Counted from the first letter of the stretch, positions 8,857 through 18,189 are shown. The stretch: 64,000 nt of DNA from Proteiniclasticum ruminis (GCF_900115135.1 NZ_FOVK01000007.1:1-64000), one strand, 5' to 3'. Notes: generated by a model from the sequence alone, not told the origin. Made by a program: numbers and translations.

Positions 8857-8889
8857 ATTATGTCATCTAAAAAAATATTGGTAAACCAA
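8857..8889 (-). promoter_or_regulatory. Promoter of the ser operon with overlapping palindrome
   Basis: On the minus strand TTTACC, 17-nt spacer, CATAAT, about 50 nt before the serC TTG. The -35 region lies inside the perfect palindrome TTGGTTTACCAA (8878-8889), which could be a repressor site. The regulator is not identifiable here. Confidence 0.5.
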
Positions 8890-9055
8890 ATTTTGTTGTC
8901 CAAAAACAGTACATTTTTAAATTCATAGAAAAGAGAATCCTGTGAAAAAAAACTCTGAATATAACCTTGTAATCATTTTCACTCTACTGAATTGATTCTT
9001 TTATTTTTTCGAGATTCACATTGGAACCCATGGGAATCTCATTCTTTCTCGAAGC

Positions 9056-10168
9056 TCAGATGTCTTCCACCAGAAGAAGTTCCTCGTCTTCGTCCAATTG
9101 ATCATCCTCTATATACACCTTGTCCACATAAGGCGAAGTCATGGCATTCAGCATACCGCCATATTTCACGTAAAACTTTACAATGTCTCCTACCTGATAA
9201 CCCGTAGGATCTTTGGAAAGATCCAGAATGAGGTGATCTGAGCTTGCTCCAAGGATGCTGAGATTCTCATTCATGGGGATCAGTCCGGAAGGATCCACAT
9301 CCTGCTTGCCAAGGGCCACGATGGCTCTTCTGATGATGCCCCGGTCCTCATGCTTCGGCACATTGCCAAAAGCGTCTCTGCCGATTTTCCCCTTGGGTAC
9401 GGAAGGTTTATCCTTCAGCTCAATGATTTGGGTCTTCAGAATGAAGGCATCCTCGCAGAGGCCATCAAACCTTCTGCCAAATGCTGTTTCTTTTCCTAAA
9501 AGAATCACTTCACCCAGCCTTAAATTGTTGATGCCATCCGGGAATCCATTTTCCTCTTCCACCAGATACACACTGGAAGAGCTTCCTCCAGAAATGATGT
9601 CTAGGGTCAGCTCATACTTCATGCGCATCTCTTCTGAAATGTCCACCAGTCTCTGCAGGGTGGTCTGTTCCGGAATAACGCCGCCAAAACAGGTGAGATT
9701 CACGCCGAATCCCCGAATCTCCACACCCTCGATCTCTACGGCTTCCTTTACAAAAAGCCCTACTTTCTGGGAGCGGATGCCTTCTCTGTAGTCTCCAAGA
9801 TCTACCATGATGATGACTTTATGGATGGTGCCCAGTTTTTTCGCTGCATCTCCCAGGGCTTTCAGTGTCTCTATTTCGGAGTTCAGACTGTAGTCGCTGT
9901 AACGCACCACATCTTCCGCTTCACTCATCATGGGCAGCCGAAGAAGCACTTTCTGCCTCGGAAGATTCTTCAGTTTCTTCAGATTCTTGATTCTGGCATC
10001 GGCGATGTACTCCAGTCCCCCGCGAAGCATAGCCTCGGCTATTCTGGGCTCTGCGGTGAAGCCTTTGGTCACAGCCATGATGCTGATTCCATAGGGCTTG
10101 AAGATCTCATGGACTTTTCTTGCATTGCTTTCTATCTTCTTTAAGTGTATTTCCATACATGGGTACAT
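9056..10168 (-). CDS. orr: Ornithine racemase (PLP, alanine racemase fold III)
   Basis: 370 residues from the ATG at 10168, one base after the stop of the preceding gene; GGGAG is 10 nt upstream. The enzyme interconverts L- and D-ornithine to feed the mutase. The N-terminal barrel starts YPCMEIHLKKIESNARK and carries the PLP lysine in ISIMAVTKGF (about residue 40). Later conserved parts are VIIMVDLGDYREG and the phosphate-binding stretch ISGGSSSSVYL. The family includes amino-acid racemases of other specificity, but its place as last gene of the complete ord-ort-ora operon fits ornithine. No clear intrinsic terminator follows. Confidence 0.9.
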   Translation of the reverse strand: MYPCMEIHLKKIESNARKVHEIFKPYGISIMAVTKGFTAEPRIAEAMLRGGLEYIADARIKNLKKLKNLPRQKVLLRLPMMSEAEDVVRYSDYSLNSEIETLKALGDAAKKLGTIHKVIIMVDLGDYREGIRSQKVGLFVKEAVEIEGVEIRGFGVNLTCFGGVIPEQTTLQRLVDISEEMRMKYELTLDIISGGSSSSVYLVEEENGFPDGINNLRLGEVILLGKETAFGRRFDGLCEDAFILKTQIIELKDKPSVPKGKIGRDAFGNVPKHEDRGIIRRAIVALGKQDVDPSGLIPMNENLSILGASSDHLILDLSKDPTGYQVGDIVKFYVKYGGMLNAMTSPYVDKVYIEDDQLDEDEELLLVEDI

Positions 10169-10169
10169 G

Positions 10170-11543
10170 TTATGCATTCTCCCTTCCATTAAGGCCAAGA
10201 CTCTTCAGCATGAGTTTTCTCGCACTTTCTTTGTATTCCAAAGAAAGGACACCCAGTGATGCCAGAAGATAGTCTCGATCCAGAAGCACTTCCGCTTCCT
10301 TCTTTGGAAAGAGTTTCTGCCCTCTTCCCTGTTCATGAATTCCAGCCAGAATTTTTTCTGTTCCCGGAAGTCTAGTCAGTGCACCGCCAGTCCCAATGAT
10401 GTACTTGATCTCCGTGAGATCTTTTCCTTCCGCCACAGATTTTCTTCCGGAGGATTCACCAAAAAGATTTCTCACAGCACCTGCATGGCGATCCACAGAG
10501 GTGTATACCGCTTCTTCTGTCAGGCGGAGGATAATCCGCTTCTCTTTTTCTGTTTTGGGGATGGGAGGAAGATTCATAAAGTCCTCTTCTTCCACAGAAA
10601 GCTCCATCTTAAGCTTATCCATGCCGATTCTCTCCATAAGATTTTTCCGGTTCACATAGACGCCCAGATCCCCTTCCACGGTTCTCTTGGCCTCAGGTTC
10701 CGGCGCCAGCAGGATTCTTGAGATCTCTTCAGAGCCCTGAGTCACAGAATGGACATCCGTGGTGGCTCCGCCCACATCAATGATCATCACATCGCCTAAC
10801 ACCTCTTTGAGGACCTTGGCGCTTTCCATCACCGCTCCTGGAGTTGGCAAGATTCTGCCGGATACCAGCTCGTGAACCTTGTCCATCCCTTTGGCATGGA
10901 TGATATGCTCCTCGAAAACCTCCTGGATGACCTTTCTTGCAGGCTCCACAGACAGCACATCTACTTGAGGATATACATTATCTGTGATATAGACTTTCCC
11001 TGGATACCCTTTGAACAGCTCCATGATGTCCTCCTGGTTGTCCACATTGCCTGCATAGACGATGGGCATGGCAAGAGGCAGCTGTGCAATCTTTTCTGCG
11101 TTATAAAGGGCTGTGTCCCGCTCTCCGTGGTCCAGGCCTCCTGCAATCATGAGAATGCTGGGCTTCAGCTCCTCAATCCTGCGAAGATCTGATGGCTTCA
11201 GCCTTCCTGAGGTAACGAGTCTCACAATGGCTCCTGCACCCAGGGCTGCTTCTTTGGAAGCCTTCACGGTCATGTCATGGACCAGTCCATGGACACTCAT
11301 CTTGAGGCCTCCCGCCGCACTGGAGGTGGCGAGAAATTTATCATAAGTCAGATCTTCCACGCTCAGGTTTTTTTTCAGGTCCTCCAAGGCAGAGAGAAGT
11401 CCGATGGTGACATCCCCTTCCTCCACCGTGGTAACCCCTTGTCCTTGTCCAAGAAAAGAAGGCTCCTCTGTATGGATGTTGTGAAAAGCATTCACCACCG
11501 TGGTGGTGCTGCCGATTTCTGCCACCAGTACATCTACATGCAT
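10170..11543 (-). CDS. GlmL/MutL-like ATPase of the ornithine operon
   Basis: 457 residues. The N-terminus VLVAEIGSTTTVVNAF is an ASKHA-type (actin/Hsp70 fold) phosphate-1 motif, and VMIIDVGGATTDVHSV near residue 255 is the second. GTGGALTRL near 390 completes the adenosine-binding set. The family is named after GlmL, the accessory protein of B12-dependent glutamate mutase. Located between oraE and orr, and starting 21 nt after oraE, it is a good candidate for reactivating or assembling the B12-dependent ornithine aminomutase; this is inference from family and position. RBS AGGAGGAAGTAG precedes the ATG. Confidence 0.88.
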   Translation of the reverse strand: MHVDVLVAEIGSTTTVVNAFHNIHTEEPSFLGQGQGVTTVEEGDVTIGLLSALEDLKKNLSVEDLTYDKFLATSSAAGGLKMSVHGLVHDMTVKASKEAALGAGAIVRLVTSGRLKPSDLRRIEELKPSILMIAGGLDHGERDTALYNAEKIAQLPLAMPIVYAGNVDNQEDIMELFKGYPGKVYITDNVYPQVDVLSVEPARKVIQEVFEEHIIHAKGMDKVHELVSGRILPTPGAVMESAKVLKEVLGDVMIIDVGGATTDVHSVTQGSEEISRILLAPEPEAKRTVEGDLGVYVNRKNLMERIGMDKLKMELSVEEEDFMNLPPIPKTEKEKRIILRLTEEAVYTSVDRHAGAVRNLFGESSGRKSVAEGKDLTEIKYIIGTGGALTRLPGTEKILAGIHEQGRGQKLFPKKEAEVLLDRDYLLASLGVLSLEYKESARKLMLKSLGLNGRENA

Positions 11544-11564
11544 CTACTTCCTCCTCCTTTTTCT

Positions 11565-13763
11565 TTACTCTTCTCCACGCATCTCTCTTCTCTTTTTCAC
11601 CAGGAACGTAGCCACATGGGCACCTTTGGTGCCTCGTCCAAAGCCCATATCAAGGCCAGACTCCACAGCCAGCTCCTGAATGATCTGGGTGCCTCCGCCC
11701 AGAATGATGAGTTTGTCCCGGACACCCTTTTCTACAGCCGTGTCACAGAGTTTCTTGAGATTTTTATAATGTATGTTGTCATGGCTGATGATGGTGCTGG
11801 CGAGGATGGCCTCTGCATTGGACTCTATGGCCGCATCCACCAGTTTTTCCACGGGCACAGAGGTGCCAAGATAGATGCTTTCAATGCCGTACTTCTCAAT
11901 GCCGCCATGTTTGATGTCTATGATTTCACGAAGCCCCACAGAATGCTCATCGTTCCCCAAGGTTCCGGCTACAATCTTCATGGGATACGCTTCAATGTCC
12001 TTTCGGATCTCCTCATCACTTAAGATCTCTGGTTTCTTCTGGATGGTCAGGTCTTTGGCATTCAACGAGAAGGGAACTCTTCCCTTGATTTCCACTAATG
12101 TGCCCTCTGCTTCCTGGAGCACTTCCTTATGAACCACTTCCACATCCAGCAGCCCCATTTTCTTGCCGATCTCAACAGCAGCGGCCTCTGCGGTCATTTC
12201 ATCCACAGGGAGCATCATGGTCTGCAAGATTACACCATCTCCAGCCCATTCCACTTCTGGTTTTATGTGTTCTCTCGTAAAGTACTTTCTGTTCTCTTCC
12301 AGTCTCTTCTCCACATTGTCCTCTGGGTCCAGTTCATCAATATAAACAATCTTCTCACGGATCTCCAAGGTGTCCCCACCGATGGCATCGGAGGGTTTTT
12401 CAAGGCCTTCCGGCACATGGTTGTATCCGAAGAAGGCGCTGACTGGGGCAAAATAGTCTTCCTCTTTTTCAAAGACGGTGTCCGCCGCAAGGCCTCCATC
12501 CATCTTTCTCACAATGCCGTCTCCATTTCTCTCGGGATAGTATCCGGAATCCACAAAGAATCCATCTTCCACGGCTTTAAAATATCCGCCGGCCTCCAGG
12601 ATCTCTTCCATGAAAAGCACTGCTCTTTCCTTGATTTCCCGGACCTTCTCCGGCAGGAACCCTTCTTTTTTCAGCTCCACCATGGATAACAGTCCGTCCA
12701 TTCCCTGGAAGGCCTGCTTGGCAGTAGAGATGGCCGCGATATTGTTGTAGTTCCAGGGCACATTTCTTCCCTCATCCGGTGTGATGGTGGACTGGATGTC
12801 TGCGCCGGTGAGCTCTGAAATGAGAAGATTCAGCACATGAGTCACCGTGGCTTCTCTGGTGTCAGATTCCATATATTTTGTATTCTGCTGCGCTCTCATG
12901 CGGTACTCGGAAAAAAATTCCCGAAGGGCCACTGCATAGGGCAGATCCAATGTCAGGGAAGGGGCCGGAGGCGCTGTGGGTGGCACGGTGCTGAGGCAGA
13001 TGTTCTCTTTCTTCATTCCTGACTTCACGGAAAACACGGAATTCAGGCCATGCTGCACCATGAGCTCAGGAAGCACCTTATAGGCTTCTCTTGCCGTGGC
13101 GTTGGCGTTATGGGCACCATCAATCTGGGCCATATCGGCAAAGGCCATGACGGACTTTGCATATCCCGCATCCACGAAGGACCGGATCATATTGATGTTT
13201 CTATAGAGCACGTTGTACTGAGGATCCTGATGAGCGCCATTGACCCCTTCTTCTGCGAACATCACGGCAATCTCAGGACCTGCCACACCAGACACATAGG
13301 AATGGTAGTTGATTTCTCTTCCCACTTCCTCTTCAATGAGATCCAACGCTTTTCTCTGAGCTCTTACCTGCTTTCTGGTGATGGGAATCCCGCCAATGCC
13401 CTGGGGGGTTCCTTCGATGAGACCATCATAGTGGCTCTGACCGGCAGTACGGATGACCATGATGTGGTCCGCTCCATGCCAGGCTGCCATTCTCATTCTT
13501 CGGATGTCATCCTCAAAACGGCCGGAGGCGATTTCTGTTGTAATCACTGGTCTTGGCTGGGGGTCGATGTTTCCGAAATACTTTGCAGAGGGCAGGCTCT
13601 CACTTTGCGCAAGAGGCTTACTCATTTCCTGATAGGTGAACTCGCCCATCTTAAGATTTTCCACAGGTTCTCTCCAGTGCCAGCCCCGTCTTTTGGGTGC
13701 ATAGTGCTGAAGATCCTTCAGAATTTCTTCCACTTGGAGCTTCTCATTCTTCACAAGCTTCAT
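11565..13763 (-). CDS. oraE: D-ornithine 4,5-aminomutase, large subunit
   Basis: 732 residues. With OraS it moves the terminal amino group of D-ornithine to C4, giving 2,4-diaminopentanoate, using adenosylcobalamin and PLP. The N-terminal two thirds form the TIM-barrel (for example HYDGLIEGTPQGIGG). The C-terminal Rossmann domain has the cobalamin motif DEHSVG with the cobalt-ligating His at 607. A lysine eleven residues later (K618, in IIDIKHGG) matches the spacing of the PLP lysine in the characterised clostridial enzyme (H618/K629). A glycine-rich GLDMGFGRGTKG closes the domain. It overlaps oraS by 4 nt, so translation is probably coupled. Confidence 0.97.
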   Translation of the reverse strand: MKLVKNEKLQVEEILKDLQHYAPKRRGWHWREPVENLKMGEFTYQEMSKPLAQSESLPSAKYFGNIDPQPRPVITTEIASGRFEDDIRRMRMAAWHGADHIMVIRTAGQSHYDGLIEGTPQGIGGIPITRKQVRAQRKALDLIEEEVGREINYHSYVSGVAGPEIAVMFAEEGVNGAHQDPQYNVLYRNINMIRSFVDAGYAKSVMAFADMAQIDGAHNANATAREAYKVLPELMVQHGLNSVFSVKSGMKKENICLSTVPPTAPPAPSLTLDLPYAVALREFFSEYRMRAQQNTKYMESDTREATVTHVLNLLISELTGADIQSTITPDEGRNVPWNYNNIAAISTAKQAFQGMDGLLSMVELKKEGFLPEKVREIKERAVLFMEEILEAGGYFKAVEDGFFVDSGYYPERNGDGIVRKMDGGLAADTVFEKEEDYFAPVSAFFGYNHVPEGLEKPSDAIGGDTLEIREKIVYIDELDPEDNVEKRLEENRKYFTREHIKPEVEWAGDGVILQTMMLPVDEMTAEAAAVEIGKKMGLLDVEVVHKEVLQEAEGTLVEIKGRVPFSLNAKDLTIQKKPEILSDEEIRKDIEAYPMKIVAGTLGNDEHSVGLREIIDIKHGGIEKYGIESIYLGTSVPVEKLVDAAIESNAEAILASTIISHDNIHYKNLKKLCDTAVEKGVRDKLIILGGGTQIIQELAVESGLDMGFGRGTKGAHVATFLVKKRREMRGEE

Positions 13764-14131
13764 CTTCTGTCCCCCTTGAACACTTCTTTTGCCAGATCCA
13801 GATGCTTTCCTTCTGCCATTTCTCTGCCTACAGAAAGATAGTCTCTTTTCAGTCTCTCAGACACCTTCAGCACCACATTTCCTGCACCTTTTCCCATGAG
13901 TCCGAGATCCAGTACGTGGTTCACAAGATCCATGGCCTCCAGGCTGGAGAACCCCATTCTAAGAAGCACAGACCGCTCCACGGAAGGGGTGGTGCTTTTC
14001 TTGGAAAGTTCGATCATGGGGTCCACAATCTGCTCCGCCAGTGAGAAAAACCGTTTTTTCAGCTCCTCATCACTAAGTCCTTCCAAATGTTTTCTCCTCT
14101 CCATATAGTCATCGGTTCTTTTCATTGCCAT
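13760..14131 (-). CDS. oraS: D-ornithine 4,5-aminomutase, small subunit
   Basis: 123 residues, the usual size. OraS forms a heterodimer with OraE and is needed for aminomutase activity. It starts MAMKRTDDYMERRKHLEGLS after AGGAGA and is almost entirely helical and charged, with the conserved MELSKK-like and LLRMGFSSLEAMDLVNHVLD stretches in the middle. The last codons overlap the oraE start by 4 nt. It is 22 nt downstream of ortB. Confidence 0.96.
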   Translation of the reverse strand: MAMKRTDDYMERRKHLEGLSDEELKKRFFSLAEQIVDPMIELSKKSTTPSVERSVLLRMGFSSLEAMDLVNHVLDLGLMGKGAGNVVLKVSERLKRDYLSVGREMAEGKHLDLAKEVFKGDRR

Positions 14132-14153
14132 ATATTTTTCTCCTATCTTTATG

Positions 14154-15578
14154 CTAGATTACCAGGGTGCATCCAAGCAGCTGAAGCTCCAGCTTGACAA
14201 ACTCATAGGAAGTCCTGGTCTCTTCCATGAGATAGAAAATATCCAGTTCTGTCACAAGATTTATTTTCTTTGCCGCCACATAATTTTTAATAAGGGATTT
14301 TTTTAGTTTTTCCATACTGACAGGTCGCAGGAGAATGTCTTCCGGACCCCTGGGCAGGATGATATTCTTTCCAGGCACCTCATCCTCGGGATTTCCGAAA
14401 AAGAGGTCTATCCCACGCTCCTTGGCAAAGGAGAGCTGAGAAAGAGGATGCTTTCCAGCTCCGGTGTATTCCGTCTCCTGCACCACCAGAATATCGGTGT
14501 CCTTCAATTCTCTCGCCATGGCAAAGGCTGCCGTGAGAGAAGTATTCCCTGCAGGACCACGCTCTATTCCTTCCAGCTGGGCCAATGCTTCTGTCATATA
14601 GAACACCTCGCCCTGCTTCACCAGATAATATTCATCCATATAGCGGAGGGGTCTTGCTGCGCTTCTTGGCACATCAGACCGGTCCGGGAAGGTGGTGAAA
14701 GGCATCCCAAATCCTGTATGGCCTGTGGTGAAGGATTTTTTGTTAAAATCCACATCCGAAGCCATATGAAGACCCGTGAGGTCCACACTGACGCCTACAA
14801 CCTTGGTTTCCTTTGCCCCTGCGGCCTTTAATCCTCTGGCAGTTCCCGTGAGGTTTCCTCCCCCGGCATGGGTGGCCAGAACCACTTCCGGATATTTTCC
14901 GTACTTTTCATAAACTTCTTCCGCAATCTCATAGCCCAGGGTTTCCACCCCACGGATCCCGAAGGAGGAGTATAAAGAAGCATTGAAATATCCTGTCTCT
15001 TCTAATATAGAGAGGAAGGTATAGAAAAGTTCCGGTCCCACGGTAAGAGATAGTACTTCCGCGCCCAAAGCCTCACATTTTCTTCTTTTCTCCAGGATCT
15101 CCGGCTGACCGATGCCTTGGGAGTCATAACATTCCTGAACCACAATGCATTTCAGGCCAAGCTTTGCTGCCTGGGATGCCACAGCAGCGCCATAATTTCC
15201 AGAAGTAGCCGTGACTACGCCCTTATAGCCCAGCTTCTTTGCCATATAGACGGACAAAGAGGCTCTTCGGTCTTTGTAGCTGCCCGATGGGTTGGCGGCT
15301 TCATCTTTTATGAAAATTCTTGCCCCATAGCCTTCTTTGGAGAATTTTCTCGCCAAGGCCGTGAGATTCTTCAGCTCCACCAGTGGCGTATGCCCTACTG
15401 AAACTTCTTCCTGAATTTTTCTCACTTCCTCTATAGATACATCCACATCTTCCATCATGGCATCATAGTCAAAAGCCAGCTGGGAAAGCTCATACTTTTC
15501 ATAGTCCACGCCCAACGCTTTTTTCATGATCTCATTTTTTCGGCCCATGACCGCTTCATAGCTCATGTCTCTACTCAT
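14154..15578 (-). CDS. ortB: 2-amino-4-oxopentanoate thiolase, beta subunit
   Basis: 474 residues. With OrtA and CoA it cleaves 2-amino-4-oxopentanoate to D-alanine and acetyl-CoA. It has the type II PLP fold of threonine synthase: substrate loop and PLP lysine in PSGSYKDRRASLS (about residue 100), then TATSGNYGAAVASQAAKLG binding the cofactor, and VLATHAGGGNLTGTARG for the PLP phosphate. ATG follows GGAGGTGGATC; the first bases overlap the end of ortA by 8 nt, so the two subunits are likely translated in balance. Confidence 0.95.
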   Translation of the reverse strand: MSRDMSYEAVMGRKNEIMKKALGVDYEKYELSQLAFDYDAMMEDVDVSIEEVRKIQEEVSVGHTPLVELKNLTALARKFSKEGYGARIFIKDEAANPSGSYKDRRASLSVYMAKKLGYKGVVTATSGNYGAAVASQAAKLGLKCIVVQECYDSQGIGQPEILEKRRKCEALGAEVLSLTVGPELFYTFLSILEETGYFNASLYSSFGIRGVETLGYEIAEEVYEKYGKYPEVVLATHAGGGNLTGTARGLKAAGAKETKVVGVSVDLTGLHMASDVDFNKKSFTTGHTGFGMPFTTFPDRSDVPRSAARPLRYMDEYYLVKQGEVFYMTEALAQLEGIERGPAGNTSLTAAFAMARELKDTDILVVQETEYTGAGKHPLSQLSFAKERGIDLFFGNPEDEVPGKNIILPRGPEDILLRPVSMEKLKKSLIKNYVAAKKINLVTELDIFYLMEETRTSYEFVKLELQLLGCTLVI

Positions 15579-15870
15579 GATCCACCTCCAGCATTTTTCT
15601 TAAGTCTCTGCCGATGGCAAGAAGCTCCGGTATGAAGGTCTCTCCGTAGGTATGGGTATAGGTGGGATTCTCTGATAGAAGCGTACCTTCTACGACTCTT
15701 CCCGTGAGGGTTTCAATCTGCACCCGCTCTCCTTCCTTTGCGTCCTCCAGAAGATACCCTTTCATCCGCATCTCCAGAGGCACTTTCTTCGTTTCTTCCG
15801 GAATCATGCCTGTACGCTCTTCCGGCTTTAGAATGATGTCATGGATTTCCACCCATGTTCCTTTTTTCAT
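15571..15870 (-). CDS. ortA: 2-amino-4-oxopentanoate thiolase, alpha subunit
   Basis: 99 residues if started at the second Met (MKKGTWVEIHDIIL), which has AGGA 7 nt upstream; the first ATG, two codons earlier, is too close to the same site. OrtA is the small partner of OrtB in the thiolase. The protein is a small beta-rich domain with RTGMIPEETKKVPLEM in the middle and GRVVEGTLLSENPTYTHTYG near the end. It sits between ord and ortB, as in characterised clostridial ornithine clusters. Confidence 0.94.
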   Translation of the reverse strand: MKKGTWVEIHDIILKPEERTGMIPEETKKVPLEMRMKGYLLEDAKEGERVQIETLTGRVVEGTLLSENPTYTHTYGETFIPELLAIGRDLRKMLEVDHE

Positions 15871-15886
15871 ATCCATTTCCTTCTTT

Positions 15887-16918
15887 CTATCTCAAATGGT
15901 TTGTGAAATCATCCATGATGGCATGGGTCACAGGCAGATCCGCCATGGTGAGAAGTCCGCTTCTGGCGTTCAGCACATGGGGAATCACATTGACTGCTGC
16001 TGCAATGGTGCCGATGCCCCCTGGCACTTCTGGTTTGATCACCATGGACACATCAGGATCTCCGTGGATCTCAATGTAGTCTCCTGTTTCGATGTGCTCA
16101 AGATCTGGACGCACCTGCTGAGGATGCTCTAGCGTAATCACAGGTTTTCCGTCTTTCAGGGCTACGGCTGTATGGTTGCATCCTGCCACCATGCCTGCTT
16201 TGACAAACACATCTTTGGTCTTTCGGTCCACGGTGGTCATGATGGGCTCTCTGGACTGCACGATCTCATCATAGGTCAGGCCTATGGACTTTGCGATCAT
16301 AGGAATGGACTGCAAGAATCCCACATGTCCATATACAGAACCATCCTCTACTCCTTGAAGGAAGGCTTCTCTGCTGAGACCTACCCCTTGCTCTTCCATG
16401 ACAGTCTTTCCAAAAGGAGACAGATCATTCACGCGTCTTGCATAGATGTGGTCCACTCTTCGTACCCCTAAGGAAAGCTGAAGGATCAAAGTATCCAGCA
16501 CAAATCCGGGATTGACGCCGGTCCCCAGCACTGTGACACCCGCTCTTTTTGCCATTTCATCAATTTCTTTGGAAAGCTCCGGTTCTGTCACAAAAGGAAA
16601 AGCCATTTCCTCCGCGATGGTCACCACCTGTATGTTCTTCTTTGTGAGAAGCCTGATTTCTTCCACCACACCTTTCACAAAAGAATGAATGGCCAAGATA
16701 CAAAGATCCGGCTTCACCAGATCAAGAAGCGCGTCCGGATCGTTCATCACCGGAATGCCCAGCTTTTCATTGCCTAAAAAAACACCTAAATCTGTGGTTT
16801 CTTCCACTCTTTTTTCAATGGCACCTACCACTTCAATACCTTCCTTGTCAAAAAGCATCTCCACCATACCTCTGCCCATATTACCGAGGCCCCACTGTAC
16901 CACTCTGATTTTTTCCAT
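15887..16918 (-). CDS. ord: 2,4-diaminopentanoate dehydrogenase
   Basis: 343 residues from the ATG after GAGGGAGGAATAATC; a 12-codon upstream extension is excluded because that RBS decides the start. The enzyme oxidatively deaminates 2,4-diaminopentanoate to 2-amino-4-oxopentanoate with NAD(P). The N-terminus IRVVQWGLGNMGRGMVEML is a Rossmann GxGxxG motif; the rest resembles the dihydrodipicolinate reductase-like family, with GTGVNPGFVLDTLIL (about residue 128) and a histidine-rich late segment (ITLEHPQQVRPDLEHIETGD). First gene of the ornithine operon. Confidence 0.96.
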   Translation of the reverse strand: MEKIRVVQWGLGNMGRGMVEMLFDKEGIEVVGAIEKRVEETTDLGVFLGNEKLGIPVMNDPDALLDLVKPDLCILAIHSFVKGVVEEIRLLTKKNIQVVTIAEEMAFPFVTEPELSKEIDEMAKRAGVTVLGTGVNPGFVLDTLILQLSLGVRRVDHIYARRVNDLSPFGKTVMEEQGVGLSREAFLQGVEDGSVYGHVGFLQSIPMIAKSIGLTYDEIVQSREPIMTTVDRKTKDVFVKAGMVAGCNHTAVALKDGKPVITLEHPQQVRPDLEHIETGDYIEIHGDPDVSMVIKPEVPGGIGTIAAAVNVIPHVLNARSGLLTMADLPVTHAIMDDFTNHLR

Positions 16919-16965
16919 GATTATTCCTCCCTCATGCAGGATTTCATTGCACATCAGTTAAGAAT

Positions 16966-17038
16966 GTGGAGTTCACAGGAACTCCACGATGATTTCAATT
17001 TATATTTATGTATTGTTATGAATTAATATCATTATTAA
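16966..17038 (-). promoter_or_regulatory. ord operon leader: perfect hairpin and AT-rich palindrome
   Basis: Upstream of ord lies a perfect 9-bp hairpin GTGGAGTTC-ACAG-GAACTCCAC (16966-16987), about 50 nt before the start and without a T-run. Further up is the palindrome TTAATA-ATGA-TATTAA (17023-17038) in a very AT-rich stretch that should hold the promoter. No convincing -35/-10 pair or sigma-54 (GG-N10-GC) site could be fixed. The other 260 nt up to the dedA start show no gene. Confidence 0.45.
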
Positions 17039-17300
17039 CTATGTGATATACCGTTTATGCAATGTAAACCTTTTTATTCATCTAATTATAGAATAACAAA
17101 TTAAAGCCTCTTTTGTAACCCCCCTGTGCACATATCTGGTCTATGTTCCACAGGAGAAGGAGATTTCCTGGTTTTCCTGCACTGTGCTCTATCACATGTT
17201 GAAACATTTAGAAAATGGACAAACATTTTTAAGCAAAAGGTCACCACTGAAAAGGTTTTTTCCAGTACAATGAGGATACTAAAGAAAAAAGGAGAATCCC

Positions 17301-17963
17301 ATGGAGATTTCAGAACTCATCAGTTTTTTCACAAAACTGGATACACATATTACGGATCTCATTGACTACTTTGGCATAGGCGCTTACCTGATTCTGTTTT
17401 TCATTATTTTTCTGGAAACAGGTGCAGTGATTCTGGCCATTTTGCCTGGGGACTCTTTGCTTGTGGGCGCTGGCGCCTTTGCCTCAACAGATGACCTCAA
17501 TGTGGTTGCGCTGCTGGTGGGCTTCTATGTGGCTACTCTCCTTGGTGATATGCTGAACTACAAGATTGGTAAGTATCTGGGGGAAAAGTACCATCGAAGT
17601 CGTTTTGAAGACCGTTCTCTTTTTAAGTTCATCAACAAAGAGAATTTTGACAAGGTTCATCATTTCTTCACCCATAAGGGTAGAAGGGCCTTTCTCATTT
17701 CGAGATTTATCCCCGTTGCCAGAACTCTTACTCCTTTCATCGCTGGCTTTACGAATGTAAATTTCCTGGATATCTCCTTCTTCATGTTCATTGGAAATGC
17801 CATGTGGACTGTTCTCTATGTCATGATCGGATTCTTTGTGGGCAATATGGAATTTCTTGAAGGGAACTTCATTTATCTAATGGGGATTGTCTTTCTCATC
17901 TCCATGATTCCAGCTGGCGTTTTCTTTTTCCGAAGCCGATTTCTTAAAAAGCAAAATCTGTAA
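17301..17963 (+). CDS. DedA family membrane protein
   Basis: 220 residues; ATG after AAAGGAGAATCCC. DedA (VTT domain) proteins are lipid-carrier flippases or transporters; some recycle undecaprenyl phosphate. The family signatures are present: LETGAVILAILPGDSLLVGAGAFA near residue 45, GDMLNYKIGKYLGEK near 90, and RFIPVARTLTPFIAGFTNV near 140 with the conserved arginines. Four to five hydrophobic segments are visible. It stands alone between the divergent ord operon and its own terminator. The specific substrate cannot be told. Confidence 0.92.
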   Translation: MEISELISFFTKLDTHITDLIDYFGIGAYLILFFIIFLETGAVILAILPGDSLLVGAGAFASTDDLNVVALLVGFYVATLLGDMLNYKIGKYLGEKYHRSRFEDRSLFKFINKENFDKVHHFFTHKGRRAFLISRFIPVARTLTPFIAGFTNVNFLDISFFMFIGNAMWTVLYVMIGFFVGNMEFLEGNFIYLMGIVFLISMIPAGVFFFRSRFLKKQNL

Positions 17964-17978
17964 AACTGATCAATAAAC

Positions 17979-18012
17979 GAGGTACCTCTATCACATTGAG
18001 GTCCCTCATTTT
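17979..18012 (+). terminator. Terminator after dedA gene
   Basis: A 10-bp stem GAGGTACCTC / GAGGTCCCTC with one mismatch and a 9-nt loop, then ATTTTT; it starts 15 nt after the stop codon. Confidence 0.8.
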
Positions 18013-18189
18013 TAAAGCTTGCCTTATCTCCATTCTCCGCTGCTGGCTTCAGATGGGTTCTGGGAAGGGAAAGCATCCACTCTATTGCCATTCTCCGTAA
18101 AGTCCTTTAAGATTAAATAGATAAGAAAAGCCCTATCTCTTCTTAATTACAAAGTAAAAGAAGTTACCTGCCTACGAAACATCCTCTAA

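Noticed and set aside
9011-9040. Hairpin GAGATTC/GAATCTC between serC and orr as terminator of the ornithine operon
   Set aside because: On the minus strand it is followed by an A-run, not a T-run; the T-run is on the wrong side for both strands.
8808-9055. T-box leader before serC
   Set aside because: No GGGTGG-type T-box bulge, no specifier hairpin and no terminator in the region.
16919-17300. Sigma-54 promoter for the ornithine operon
   Set aside because: No GG-N10-GC (-24/-12) pair found, and no sigma-54 activator gene adjacent.
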